From Comamonadaceae bacterium (GTDB lineage Bacteria; Pseudomonadota; Gammaproteobacteria; Burkholderiales; Burkholderiaceae_C), in contig CANCCE010000011.1 in the NCBI GenBank assembly GCA_947374505.1, positions 1 to 24,518 on the forward strand: DNA of 24,518 bases, read 5' to 3'. Below, piece by piece: positions 1 to 8,836 of the stretch (the stretch's first letter is position 1; every line of letters begins with the position of its first letter). The notes beneath the pieces are model-generated. The model saw nothing but the letters and a program-made list of their open reading frames with translations, searched no databases and was not told the DNA's origin. The translations under genes and the position numbers were made by a program.

Positions 1-811
1 CACGAAAAGCCTCGGGGAACTGCATCGAAATACTCAAACGGTTTTCAAGCAGGTAACCCAAACCTGATGGCGCTTGCGTGCGCTGCGAGACCACCCACCA
101 GTTGCCGTCAGGGCCACGCGCCAAGTCAAACGCGGCAATATGCAAAAATTTGCCACCCGCCGGCTGACTGCCATGCATGGGGCGCAAATAGCCGGGGTGA
201 CCTTGGACCAAAGCGGCGGGCAACAGGCCTAGCTTTGGCAACGTTTGCGCGCCATAGACGTCGGCCATGATGCGGTCAAGCAAGCGCGCCCTTTGCGCCA
301 CACCGACTTCAATGCTGGCCCAGTCTTGCGGCGTCAACAGCATGGGGAACAGGTCCAGTGCCCATGGCCGCTGGGGTCCGTCGGCATCGGCGTAGACGTT
401 GTAGGTGACGCCGTTGTCGCGGATCAATCGCTGCAAATTAGCGTTGCGGTGGTTCAGGTCGGAAAAACCAGTCGTACCGAGCTGGGTGAAAAACGCATGC
501 CAGGCGGGCGCCAGTTGGGCGGGGGCCTCGGGCATTGTGCTTGCTGATGACTCTATCGACTGCGATTGACCTTGGCTCTGGGATTGCCCCTGACTTTGCG
601 TTTGGCTCTGACCAGCGAGACCGATCGGTCCTGGCAACGGGTTTTGCGGCGTCCCAGATAAAAGCTTGGGCATCGCTGCCGGGCGTTCTGAGACCGCCCC
701 TCGAAGCTCGTCAAAATGACCTGCCCCCGCCGGCGGCGCGAGGGCCAGCGCCAGATCGGCGACTGACTCCAGCGCGGCGGCAGCGAACAGTGACGGGTTG
801 TTGTTTTCCAC
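1..811 (-). CDS. Circularly permuted type 2 ATP-grasp protein (N-terminal part, cut by window edge)
   Basis: The first 270 residues of a leftward gene are visible and the rest lies outside the window. I read it from a GTG at 811, because a GAGGG ribosome site sits 4 nt upstream and no in-frame ATG is near. After a variable head (about 1-66) comes a Gln/Ser-rich linker (about 68-86), then the start of the ATP-grasp fold. Residues 136-156 (TYNVYADADG, then ALDLFPM) and 247-258 (APSGLGYLLENR) line up with TFAVYGDKDE and VPSGVSYMLEDR in the complete paralogue at 7289-8836. Family members are predicted ATP-dependent peptide or amide ligases, and long members carry a fused C-terminal alpha-E domain; whether this one does cannot be seen. 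It follows the DUF2126 transglutaminase gene by 18 bp, so the two are probably co-transcribed. The family call is fairly sure; the substrate is unknown. Confidence 0.85.
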   Translation of the reverse strand, partial: MENNNPSLFAAAALESVADLALALAPPAGAGHFDELRGAVSERPAAMPKLLSGTPQNPLPGPIGLAGQSQTQSQGQSQSQGQSQSIESSASTMPEAPAQLAPAWHAFFTQLGTTGFSDLNHRNANLQRLIRDNGVTYNVYADADGPQRPWALDLFPMLLTPQDWASIEVGVAQRARLLDRIMADVYGAQTLPKLGLLPAALVQGHPGYLRPMHGSQPAGGKFLHIAAFDLARGPDGNWWVVSQRTQAPSGLGYLLENRLSISMQFPEAFR

Positions 812-829
812 GGGGCCCTCAGTATGCCT

Positions 830-3800
830 TTAGCGCAGGTCCAAAGTGAAAGGGAATTCGCGACTGACCTCTTCTTTTTGCACGCGCATTTTCCCGGGCG
901 TGTGACCGAGCTGGAAAAACCGCATCAAGCGCCGGCTTTCGGCCTCGAAGGAATTGACCGGCAGCGAGTCGTAGCTGAGACCGCCCGGGTGTGACACGTG
1001 GTACTGACAACCGCCCAAGGAGCGCTCGTTCCAGGTGTCGACGATGTCAAACGTCAGCGGCGCATGCACGCCAATCGATGGGTGCAAGGCCGATGGCGGG
1101 TTCCAGGCTTTGTAGCGCACGCCGCCGACATACTCGCCCACGGTGCCGGTGTTTTGCAGCGGCAGCGGACGGCCGTTGACGGTGATCACGTAACGGTCGC
1201 TGTTGAGGCCTGTCACGCGCATCTCGACACGTTCCAGCGAGGAGTCGACATAACGCACAGTGCCACCGGACGAGCCTTCTTCGCCCATCACATGCCAGGG
1301 CTCCAGCGCGCCGCGCAAGGTGAGCTCAATGCCGCGTGTCTGCACCTGCCCGATGAGCGGGAAACGGAACTCAAAGTGCGGCTCAAACCAAGCCATCTCG
1401 AATGCGTAGCCTTCTTCACGGAGTTCAGCCAGCACGTCCTCAAAGTCCATGCGAATGAAGCTGGGCAGCAAAAATCGGTCGTGCAGCTCGGTGCCCCAAC
1501 GCGTGAGTTTGTGCTGACCGGGTTTCTTCCAGAAGCGTGCTACCAGCGCGCGCAGCAGCAGTTGCTGTGCAATGCTCATGCGCGCATGCGGCGGCATTTC
1601 AAAGGCGCGCAGTTCCAGCAAGCCGAGCCGGCCGGTGGATGAGTCGGGCGAGTACATCTTGTCGATGCAAAACTCACTGCGGTGCGTGTTGCCGGTGACG
1701 TCAACCAAGATGTTGCGCAGCGTCCGGTCAACGATCCACGGCGGCATCTCGGCACCGTATTTGGCGCGGTTGTTTTGAATCTCGCGCAGGGCGATTTCAA
1801 GCTCGTAGAGTTGGTCGTTACGGGCTTCGTCCACGCGCGGTGCTTGGCTGGTCGGGCCAATGAACATGCCTGAGAAAAGATAGCTCAGCGCAGGGTGGTT
1901 GTGCCAGTAGGCGATCAAGCTGGCGAGCAGCTCGGGTTTGCGTAAAAACGGACTGTCAGACGGCGTGGCGCCGCCCATCACAAAGTGGTTGCCGCCGCCG
2001 GTGCCGGTGTGGCGTCCGTCGTTCATGAACTTCTCGGCCGACAAATGCGTCTGGTGCGCCACTTCGTACAAAAACTCGGTGTGCTCGACCAACTCACCCC
2101 AGTTGTAGGCCGGGTGAATATTGACTTCGATGACGCCCGGGTCGGGCGTGACCTGCAGCATTTTCAAGCGCGGATCGCGTGGCGGCGGGTAGCCTTCCAA
2201 GACGATTTTCACGGCCAGTGACTCTGCCGTCGCTTCAATCGCGGCGAGCAGGTCGAGGTAGTCCTCTAGGCGCTCCAGCGGCGGCATGAAGATGTAGAGC
2301 GCGCCGGTTTCGCCCTGGCCTTTGACCTTGTCAGGATCGGCCTTGGCTTTGCTGCCGGCTTTCGGACCGTTGGCGCGCTCGGGGTCGCGGATTTCAATGC
2401 AGAGTGCTGTGCGGCTCAGCCAAGCGGCTGATTCGTGTGGCTCCGGAAAGCGTGCTGACGGGTCGACTTCTGCCGGTGCCGGGGCTGGTTCAATGGCTTT
2501 TGGCTTGTCTGTGAAGGCCACGTTGGGCCTGAACTGTGCGATGCGAGCGGCAATCGTGGGCGCGGCCGTGCGCGTCAAGCGGGCCATGTATTGGGCCAAG
2601 ACGGTGGCGCTGTTGTGGCGTGTGGGCGGCTCGATAGGCTCGGCTGAGACCGACGGCGCTGCGGCCATGCGGCCGTGGTCTTCGCTGTAGCGTGTCGCGA
2701 TTTCGGCCGTGGTGGGCAGCGCTTGGCGTGGCGCAAACGGGTCGGTTTCAATCAAGTACGGATAGTCTGTTTCCGAGACCCATGGCACTGAATCAAGGGG
2801 CAGCCGGTAACCCATCGGCGAGTCGCCCGGCATCAGGTACATGCGCTCATCGCGGAAAAACCAAGGCCCGGTGGACCAGCGCGGTGTGCTGGCCGCAGCG
2901 GCTTCTTCGCGGGCTTTGAGCGGCAGCACATAACCCACCACGGCGTCGAGCCCTTGCATGAAAACACGGCGCAAGCGCTCGCGCTCCATCGGCTCTTCGA
3001 GTCGTGCATTGAACGGATCTACATTGACTGGCAAGCGGCGTTCACGCCACAGGTAATACCAAGTGTCTTCGTAGCCGGGGGTGATGTGGCGTGGGCTCAG
3101 GCCCAGCTTGGACGCCAGCATTTTGGTGAAGCGGTCGGCGTCGGCGCTGGTGTAGTGGCAGGCGCTGTCGGCTTTTTTGCCGGTTTGACGTTCGTCGGCA
3201 AACAGGGCCGGGTTTTGCCACACGGGGTGGCCGTCTTTGCGCCAGAAAATGCTCAGGGCCCAGCGCGGCAACTGCTCGCCGGGGTACCACTTGCCTTGGC
3301 CAAAATGCAAGAAACCGCCTTCGCCATATTCAGCACGGAGTTTCTGCACCAGTTCGGTGGCGTAGCCACGCTTGGTCGGACCGAGCGCGTCGATGTTCCA
3401 TTCAGCGCCGTCACGGTCCTTGGTGGCGACAAAGGTCGGCTCACCGCCCATCGTCAAGCGAACGTCACCGGCGATCAGATCACGGTCAACGACTTCGCCC
3501 AGCGCCAACACGGCAGCCCATTGTTCTTCGGTGTACGGTTTGGTGACACGAGGGGACTCATGAATGCGTTTCACGCTCATGTGGTGTTCAAACGTCACTT
3601 CACATTCGTCAACGCCGCCTTCAATCGGCGCTGCGCTGGACGGCTCGGGTGTGCAGGCGAGGGGGATGTGGCCTTCGCTGGCCATCAGGCCCGAAGTGGG
3701 GTCGAGTCCGACCCAGCCGGCGCCAGGCAAAAACACCTCGCACCAAGCGTGCAGATCGGTGAAGTCTTTTTCGGCGCCGCTCGGGCCGTCAACCGATTTG

Positions 3801-4435
3801 ACATCGGCTTTGAGTTGAATCAAATAGCCCGAGACGAAGCGCGCTGCCAGACCCAAGTGGCGAAAGACTTGCACCATCAGCCAGCCGGTGTCACGGCATG
3901 AACCGCAGGCCAGTTCCAGGGTTTCTTCAGGCGTTTGCACGCCCGGCTCCATGCGAATCGCGTATTGGATGTCGGACTGTAATTTTTGGTTCAGGCTGAC
4001 CAAAAAATTATTCGTCTCGCGCGGCGTCAGGTCGATGCTGTCAATGTACTTTTGCAGCAGCGGCGTGGCCGGCTCAGTCACCAAGTAGGGCGCGAGTTCA
4101 ACCGCTTGTGCTTCGCTGTACTTGAACGGAAATTTTTCAGCTTGTGGTTCAAGAAAAAAGTCGAACGGATTGAAGACCGCCATTTCGACCACCAGATCGA
4201 CTGAGACCTTGAAGCCGCGTGCGGCTTCGGGGAACACCAACCTGGCCTGGTAATTGGCAAAAGGATCTTGCTGCCAGTTCATGAAATGACCGCTGGGTTC
4301 GATGGTCAGCGAGTACGACAGCACCTTGGTGCGGCTGTGCGGGGCGGGTCGCAGGCGAACCACCTGGGGGCCGAGTTTGACCAAACGGTCATATTTGTAA
4401 TTTGTGATGTGACTCAAGGCAACATGAATGGACAC
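830..4435 (-). CDS. Large transglutaminase-like protein with DUF2126
   Basis: A 1201-residue protein read from a GTG at 4435. An N-terminal bacterial transglutaminase beta-sandwich (about 1-80, opening SIHVALSHITNYKYDRLV) precedes a transglutaminase/papain-like core with an apparent Cys-His-Asp triad: C180 in GSCRD, H229 in DLHAW and D245 in LDPTSG. The remainder, about 300-1200, is the long DUF2126 region, including HTGTGGGNHFVMGG and the STGRLGLLELRAFEMPP stretch. No signal peptide or membrane segment is seen, so it is probably cytoplasmic. The fold predicts a thiol peptidase, amidase or acyl transferase; the family has no well-established substrate. It is divergent from comEC (184 bp between the two starts) and leads a probable two-gene operon with the ATP-grasp gene downstream. 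Length is normal for this architecture. Ala/Pro-rich linkers around residues 620-700 show composition drift but no frameshift. Confidence 0.93.
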   Translation of the reverse strand: MSIHVALSHITNYKYDRLVKLGPQVVRLRPAPHSRTKVLSYSLTIEPSGHFMNWQQDPFANYQARLVFPEAARGFKVSVDLVVEMAVFNPFDFFLEPQAEKFPFKYSEAQAVELAPYLVTEPATPLLQKYIDSIDLTPRETNNFLVSLNQKLQSDIQYAIRMEPGVQTPEETLELACGSCRDTGWLMVQVFRHLGLAARFVSGYLIQLKADVKSVDGPSGAEKDFTDLHAWCEVFLPGAGWVGLDPTSGLMASEGHIPLACTPEPSSAAPIEGGVDECEVTFEHHMSVKRIHESPRVTKPYTEEQWAAVLALGEVVDRDLIAGDVRLTMGGEPTFVATKDRDGAEWNIDALGPTKRGYATELVQKLRAEYGEGGFLHFGQGKWYPGEQLPRWALSIFWRKDGHPVWQNPALFADERQTGKKADSACHYTSADADRFTKMLASKLGLSPRHITPGYEDTWYYLWRERRLPVNVDPFNARLEEPMERERLRRVFMQGLDAVVGYVLPLKAREEAAAASTPRWSTGPWFFRDERMYLMPGDSPMGYRLPLDSVPWVSETDYPYLIETDPFAPRQALPTTAEIATRYSEDHGRMAAAPSVSAEPIEPPTRHNSATVLAQYMARLTRTAAPTIAARIAQFRPNVAFTDKPKAIEPAPAPAEVDPSARFPEPHESAAWLSRTALCIEIRDPERANGPKAGSKAKADPDKVKGQGETGALYIFMPPLERLEDYLDLLAAIEATAESLAVKIVLEGYPPPRDPRLKMLQVTPDPGVIEVNIHPAYNWGELVEHTEFLYEVAHQTHLSAEKFMNDGRHTGTGGGNHFVMGGATPSDSPFLRKPELLASLIAYWHNHPALSYLFSGMFIGPTSQAPRVDEARNDQLYELEIALREIQNNRAKYGAEMPPWIVDRTLRNILVDVTGNTHRSEFCIDKMYSPDSSTGRLGLLELRAFEMPPHARMSIAQQLLLRALVARFWKKPGQHKLTRWGTELHDRFLLPSFIRMDFEDVLAELREEGYAFEMAWFEPHFEFRFPLIGQVQTRGIELTLRGALEPWHVMGEEGSSGGTVRYVDSSLERVEMRVTGLNSDRYVITVNGRPLPLQNTGTVGEYVGGVRYKAWNPPSALHPSIGVHAPLTFDIVDTWNERSLGGCQYHVSHPGGLSYDSLPVNSFEAESRRLMRFFQLGHTPGKMRVQKEEVSREFPFTLDLR

Positions 4436-4619
4436 AAAAGTTCTCGCTTTTAGGGTACAAGGTGGGTGCCGTCTTACTGGCAGGCAAATAGTTCAGTCAA
4501 TGCTCTGAAATCTTTAAGCAAGAGCCGCGCCAAATCCGATTAAAGCTGAGATTTCAAAGTTCAATTCTTAACCGAGCTAGTGTCGCTTGTGTCGCTGTGA
4601 TGGCCATCAAGGATTTTTA
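4436..4619. promoter_or_regulatory. Divergent intergenic region between the DUF2126 gene and comEC
   Basis: This 184-bp stretch separates two outward-facing genes and must hold both promoters if each has its own. It is more AT-rich than either gene. An imperfect dyad with 8-bp arms (TGAAATCT at 4506-4513, AGATTTCA at 4549-4556) spans about 50 bp and also contains TTTAA and TTAAA inside the arms. A ribosome site AAGGA (4609-4613) precedes the comEC GTG. I cannot assign convincing -35/-10 boxes by eye. Confidence 0.4.
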
Positions 4620-7202
4620 GTGAATAGCGATTTTTCGCCGACTAAGCGTACCCGCCCCAGCCTGCCGTTGACGCCGATCAGCTTGTTGGTTGGGCTCGTT
4701 CTGGGGACTTCCTTGCAGTTGCAGCAGGCAAGTCTGGTGGCTCGCCCTGTTTATATAGGCTGTGTGCTTGCTGCGCTAGTGGTGCTGGCACTCGGGATGT
4801 TTTGTCGACGTTCGTCCATGCGGATTGTCATGGTTGTCGCTGCTGGTTTGGCCTTGGGCTTTGGCTCGACGGGTTGGCGCGCTTGTGCATTTGATGCGCA
4901 GGCACTGTCCCCAGCGCTGGAAGGGCGCGACATCCAAGTCACAGGTGTTGTTCAAGCCATGCCGCAGCAGGGGGAGGATGCGCTGCGTTTCATTTTAAAA
5001 GTTGAGACGGCTACGCTGGAGGCGCAGCCAGTGGTGTTGCCGCCGCAGTTGTCGCTAGGCTGGTATGCCAGCTTTTTCATGGCACCAAGGCCTGATGCTT
5101 CGGCGGTCGCCGAGCGGTCACTGGCCTTGTCACCCCATCTGCCGCAGCCGATGCACGCTGGCGAACGTTGGCAGATGACGGTTCACCTGAAAGCCCCGCA
5201 TGGCAGCAGCAATCCGCACGGTTTTGACTACGAACTGTGGATGTGGGAACAAGGTTTACAGGCCACGGGCTCTGTGCGCGCCGGTGCACGCGACAACCCG
5301 CCTGAAAAGTTAAGCGACAGCGTTTCGCACAGCCTGCGATATAGGGTGGAGCGGGCCCGCCAAAGCGTGCGCGAAGCTATCTTTGCGCGCATTGACAGTC
5401 CCCAAAAAGCCGGTGTGTTGGCGGCCTTGGTCGTGGGGGATCAGGACGCCATCGAGCGCGCCGACTGGGATGTTTTCAGGGCCACGGGCATTGCCCATCT
5501 TGTGAGTATCTCGGGTCTTCACATCACGCTGTTTGCCTGGCTGGCATCGCGCCTGCTGGGGTGGTTGTGGCGGCGTTCAGCTTTGCTCACACCGCGCTTG
5601 TGTTTGTCGTTACCCGCGAGCAGTGCGGCGGCTTGGGGTGGGCTGTTACTGGCGGTAGCCTACGCGACATTCTCTGGTTTGGGCTTGCCGGCACAACGCA
5701 CCATTTTGATGCTTGCCGTGGTGGTGGTCTTGCGCCAAAGTGGCCGGCAGTGGGCATGGCCTCACATTTGGCTGCTGGCCATGGCTGGGGTGGTGGCGTT
5801 TGATCCGTGGGCCTTGTTGCAGGCTGGTTTCTGGCTGTCCTTTGTGGCGGTCGGTGTGTTGTTTGCGTCTGATCCTGGCGCGCCATTGTCCGAACAACCG
5901 AACGCTGCCGATGCGGCCGCTTTGCGTCCCGCTCGTTGGCGTTGGCTGCCTGATGGCCAAGTGTGGCTGATGCACGCGGCCCGGGTTGTCTGGCGCATGC
6001 TGCGAGAGCAGTGGGTCATCACGCTGGCCCTGACGCCGCTGACCTTGCTGCTCTTTAACCAGGTCTCGGTGGTCGGCTTGCTGGCCAATACCGTGGCGAT
6101 TCCGTTGGTCACCTTGCTGATCACGCCACTGGCTTTGCTGGGCGTTCTCTGGGCGCCGTTCTGGGATGTGGCGGCGGGGTGCATTGGCGTGCTGATGGCG
6201 GTTTTGGAAGTCTTGGCGGCTTGGCCGATGGCAACCCTCAGCCAAGCTGCTGCGCCGGTGTGGTGTGCGGCGGCGGGCGTGGTCGGCGGTTTGCTGCTGC
6301 TCATGCGGCTGCCGTGGCATTGGCGGGTGCTGGGCGTGCCGCTGATCTTGCCGGTGCTGCTGTGGCAACCACTGCGGCCTGCTATGGGGGAGTTTGAGGT
6401 GCTGGCCGCTGACATCGGGCAGGGCAACGCGGTGCTGGTGCGCACTGCCCACCATGCGCTGTTGTACGACGCCGGACCGCGCTTTTCGCGCGACAGCGAT
6501 GCCGGTGACCGGCTGCTGGTGCCCTTGCTGCGCGCCTTGGGCGAGCGACTGGATCTCGTTGTGCTGAGTCATCGCGACGCCGACCACGTGGGCGGCGCCG
6601 CGTCGGTGCTCGCCGCGCAGCCGCAGGCGGCGTTGTCCAGTTCTATGGAAGATGGCAACGAACTTCAGCAATTACGACCGGGGACGCGATGTGAGGCGGG
6701 TCAGCGCTGGGAATGGGACGGGGTAGATTTTGAGATGCTGCACCCAGAGCCTGCTGCCTATGCTACCGCGGCCCGCTCCAACACCATGAGTTGCGTGCTG
6801 AGGATTGCTGCTGCGAGTTCAGTCAGTGCGCTGCTGGTGGGTGATATTGAAGTGCGCCAAGAGCAGTCTTTGCTAAGGGCGGGGTCGATTCAATCGGATC
6901 TGTTGCTGATGCCGCACCATGGCAGCAAAACCTCGTCGAGTGGCAGCTTTTTAGATGCTGTACGACCGCGGCTGGCGCTGGCCCAAGCCGGTTACAGAAA
7001 TCGCTTCAACCACCCAGCGCTGAAGGTGCTCGAACGTTACCGCGAACGGGGCATCACGGTGCTGCAGTCGGCCCGCTGCGGCGCCGCCACCTGGCGCAGC
7101 GCTTGGCCTGCTGAATGGACATGTCAGCGTCAGGAGGGACGGCGTTACTGGCATCACCGTGTACCCGGTGCAGCTCCTGTTTTTACCCAGAAGACTGAAT
7201 AA
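4620..7202 (+). CDS. comEC: ComEC/Rec2 DNA-uptake channel protein
   Basis: Inner-membrane protein that forms the channel carrying one DNA strand into the cytoplasm during natural transformation. I choose the GTG at 4620 (860 residues) because AAGGA lies 6 nt upstream; a TTG at 4587 would add 11 residues without a ribosome site. The order is: N-terminal hydrophobic helices and DUF4131-like region; the Competence domain with the signature ATGIAHLVSISGLHI (about residue 300) and many TM helices to about 590; then a metallo-beta-lactamase-like domain with HRDADH at 651-656 and PHHGSK near 766. The metal-binding His/Asp residues look intact, which suggests nuclease-type activity in the periplasm, still debated in the family. 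It is single-copy here, sits between the two arms of the ATP-grasp/transglutaminase cluster, and is followed 86 bp later by an ATP-grasp gene. Length is typical. Confidence 0.95.
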   Translation: MNSDFSPTKRTRPSLPLTPISLLVGLVLGTSLQLQQASLVARPVYIGCVLAALVVLALGMFCRRSSMRIVMVVAAGLALGFGSTGWRACAFDAQALSPALEGRDIQVTGVVQAMPQQGEDALRFILKVETATLEAQPVVLPPQLSLGWYASFFMAPRPDASAVAERSLALSPHLPQPMHAGERWQMTVHLKAPHGSSNPHGFDYELWMWEQGLQATGSVRAGARDNPPEKLSDSVSHSLRYRVERARQSVREAIFARIDSPQKAGVLAALVVGDQDAIERADWDVFRATGIAHLVSISGLHITLFAWLASRLLGWLWRRSALLTPRLCLSLPASSAAAWGGLLLAVAYATFSGLGLPAQRTILMLAVVVVLRQSGRQWAWPHIWLLAMAGVVAFDPWALLQAGFWLSFVAVGVLFASDPGAPLSEQPNAADAAALRPARWRWLPDGQVWLMHAARVVWRMLREQWVITLALTPLTLLLFNQVSVVGLLANTVAIPLVTLLITPLALLGVLWAPFWDVAAGCIGVLMAVLEVLAAWPMATLSQAAAPVWCAAAGVVGGLLLLMRLPWHWRVLGVPLILPVLLWQPLRPAMGEFEVLAADIGQGNAVLVRTAHHALLYDAGPRFSRDSDAGDRLLVPLLRALGERLDLVVLSHRDADHVGGAASVLAAQPQAALSSSMEDGNELQQLRPGTRCEAGQRWEWDGVDFEMLHPEPAAYATAARSNTMSCVLRIAAASSVSALLVGDIEVRQEQSLLRAGSIQSDLLLMPHHGSKTSSSGSFLDAVRPRLALAQAGYRNRFNHPALKVLERYRERGITVLQSARCGAATWRSAWPAEWTCQRQEGRRYWHHRVPGAAPVFTQKTE

Positions 7203-7259
7203 ATACCTTCTTGTGACGTTTGTTGGCGCATAACTTGCTAAGCTGTTAACGGAGAAAAA

Positions 7260-7268
7260 ATGAGTTGA
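7260..7268 (+). other. Two-codon upstream mini-ORF (Met-Ser-stop)
   Basis: ATG AGT TGA is preceded by a good ribosome site, GGAG at 7251-7254, with 5-nt spacing. It ends 20 nt before the ATG of the downstream ATP-grasp gene, which has its own GGAG at 7275-7278. The sequence is plain to see; a regulatory role in ribosome loading or reinitiation is only inference. It may instead be a decayed former start. Confidence 0.3.
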
Positions 7269-7288
7269 ATTTGCGGAGATATAAGCCC

Positions 7289-8836
7289 ATGAGCCGACCG
7301 ATGTTTGACGAAATGAACGCCAGCGCCACGAGCGTGCGAACCCACTACGAGAGCTACCAACGCTGGTTGGCCCTGCAGCCTGCCGACGTGATGCAGGACC
7401 GCCGGGCCGAAGCCGAAATGATTTTTCGGCGTGTCGGTATCACCTTTGCGGTGTATGGCGACAAGGACGAAGACGGGGCCGGCAGCGAACGCTTGATCCC
7501 CTTTGACCTGATTCCCCGCATCATTCCTGCCCATGAGTGGGCCAGCATGGAAAAAGGCTTGGTGCAGCGTGTCACGGCCTTGAACCGATTTATCCATGAC
7601 GTGTACCACGACCAGGAAATCATCAAGGCCGGGTTGATCCCGGCTGAACAGATTTTCCAGAACGCCCAGTTCCGACCGGAAATGATGGGCGTCGATGTGC
7701 CCGGCAACATCTACTCTCACATCAGCGGCATCGATATCGTGCGCGCTCCCAACGCCCAAGGCGAGGGCGAATACTACGTCCTGGAAGACAACCTGCGCGT
7801 GCCCAGCGGCGTCAGCTACATGCTGGAAGACCGCAAGATGATGATGCGGCTTTTCCCGGAGCTGTTCAGTCAAAACCGCGTGGCTCCGGTCGCCCATTAC
7901 CCCGACCTGTTGCTCGAAACTCTGCGCCAAATGGCGCCTCCTGCGACGGCCGATCCGACCGTGGTCGTGCTGACACCCGGCATGTACAACTCGGCGTATT
8001 TTGAGCACGCGTTTTTGGCCCAGCAAATGGGCGTCGAGTTGGTAGAAGGCCAAGACCTGTTTGTCAAAGACAACTTTGTTTATATGCGCACCACGCGCGG
8101 CCCCAAGCGAGTTGACGTGATCTATCGCCGGGTCGATGACGACTACTTGGACCCGCTGGCGTTTCAGCCGAAGTCAACCCTGGGTTGCGCTGGCCTACTG
8201 AACGTCTACCGCAGCGGCAATGTGTCGCTGTGCAATGCGATTGGCACAGGCGTGGCTGACGACAAGTCGATCTACCCATATGTGCCGAAGATGATCGAGT
8301 TTTACCTGGGTGAAAAACCGATCCTGAAAAACGTGCCGACCTACATGTGCCGCAACGACGACGACCTGAAATACACCTTGGCCAACCTGAAAGATTTGGT
8401 CGTCAAAGAAGTTCACGGGGCTGGCGGTTACGGCATGCTGGTGGGGCCGGCATCAACGAAAGCTGAGATTGAAGATTTCCGCCGCGCGCTGCTGGCCAAT
8501 CCGTCGGGCTATATCGCTCAGCCGACGCTCAGCTTGTCGACCTGTCCGACCTATGTGGACAGCGGCATTGCGCCGCGCCACATTGACTTGCGTCCCTTTG
8601 TGCTCAGCGGCAAAGAGGTGCAGATGGTGCCGGGCGGCCTGACCCGCGTGGCCCTGAAAGACGGTTCGCTGGTGGTCAACTCGTCGCAAGGCGGCGGCAC
8701 CAAAGACACTTGGATTTTGGAAGACGCGCCCGTGCCCACCAATGGTTCAGCCGCCAATTCGTCGAAGTCTCAATCCCAATCCCAATCCTCGTCGACTTCG
8801 CTGTCGGCACTTGCAACCATGGCAGGAAACGTATGA
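7289..8836 (+). CDS. Circularly permuted type 2 ATP-grasp protein
   Basis: A 515-residue protein of the DUF404/DUF407-type circularly permuted ATP-grasp family, predicted to form amide or peptide bonds with ATP. The start is ATG 7289, with GGAG ten nt upstream; an upstream in-frame TTG at 7265 has no clear site of its own. Recognisable blocks are TFAVYGDKD (52-60), FIHDVYHDQE (101-110), YVLEDNLRVPSGVSYMLEDR (163-182), VKEVHGAGGYGMLVGP (372-387, a glycine-rich nucleotide-binding stretch) and RHIDLRPFVL (430-439). The last 30 or so residues are a Ser/Gln low-complexity tail from three CAATCC hexamers. It is soluble, with no signal peptide. The stop overlaps the start of the alpha-E gene by 4 bp (ATGA), implying translational coupling and a shared complex or pathway. 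It is a paralogue of the gene at 1-811. Confidence 0.93.
   Translation: MSRPMFDEMNASATSVRTHYESYQRWLALQPADVMQDRRAEAEMIFRRVGITFAVYGDKDEDGAGSERLIPFDLIPRIIPAHEWASMEKGLVQRVTALNRFIHDVYHDQEIIKAGLIPAEQIFQNAQFRPEMMGVDVPGNIYSHISGIDIVRAPNAQGEGEYYVLEDNLRVPSGVSYMLEDRKMMMRLFPELFSQNRVAPVAHYPDLLLETLRQMAPPATADPTVVVLTPGMYNSAYFEHAFLAQQMGVELVEGQDLFVKDNFVYMRTTRGPKRVDVIYRRVDDDYLDPLAFQPKSTLGCAGLLNVYRSGNVSLCNAIGTGVADDKSIYPYVPKMIEFYLGEKPILKNVPTYMCRNDDDLKYTLANLKDLVVKEVHGAGGYGMLVGPASTKAEIEDFRRALLANPSGYIAQPTLSLSTCPTYVDSGIAPRHIDLRPFVLSGKEVQMVPGGLTRVALKDGSLVVNSSQGGGTKDTWILEDAPVPTNGSAANSSKSQSQSQSSSTSLSALATMAGNV
8771..8788 (+). repeat. Three tandem CAATCC hexamers encoding the Gln/Ser tail
   Basis: Three exact copies of CAATCC encode the (Gln-Ser)3 run near the C-terminus of the ATP-grasp protein. 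Short arms CGAAGTC (8763-8769) and GACTTCG (8794-8800) flank the run as an inverted repeat. Copy-number change would be in frame. Confidence 0.8.

Noticed and set aside
2954..3901. 315-residue frame antisense to the DUF2126 gene
   Set aside because: Opposite a long conserved gene with intact motifs; no ribosome site and no family resemblance.
5646..6671. 341-residue frame antisense to comEC
   Set aside because: Very rich in Gln, His and Arg with no motif, opposite a well-supported comEC; a typical shadow of GC-rich coding sequence.
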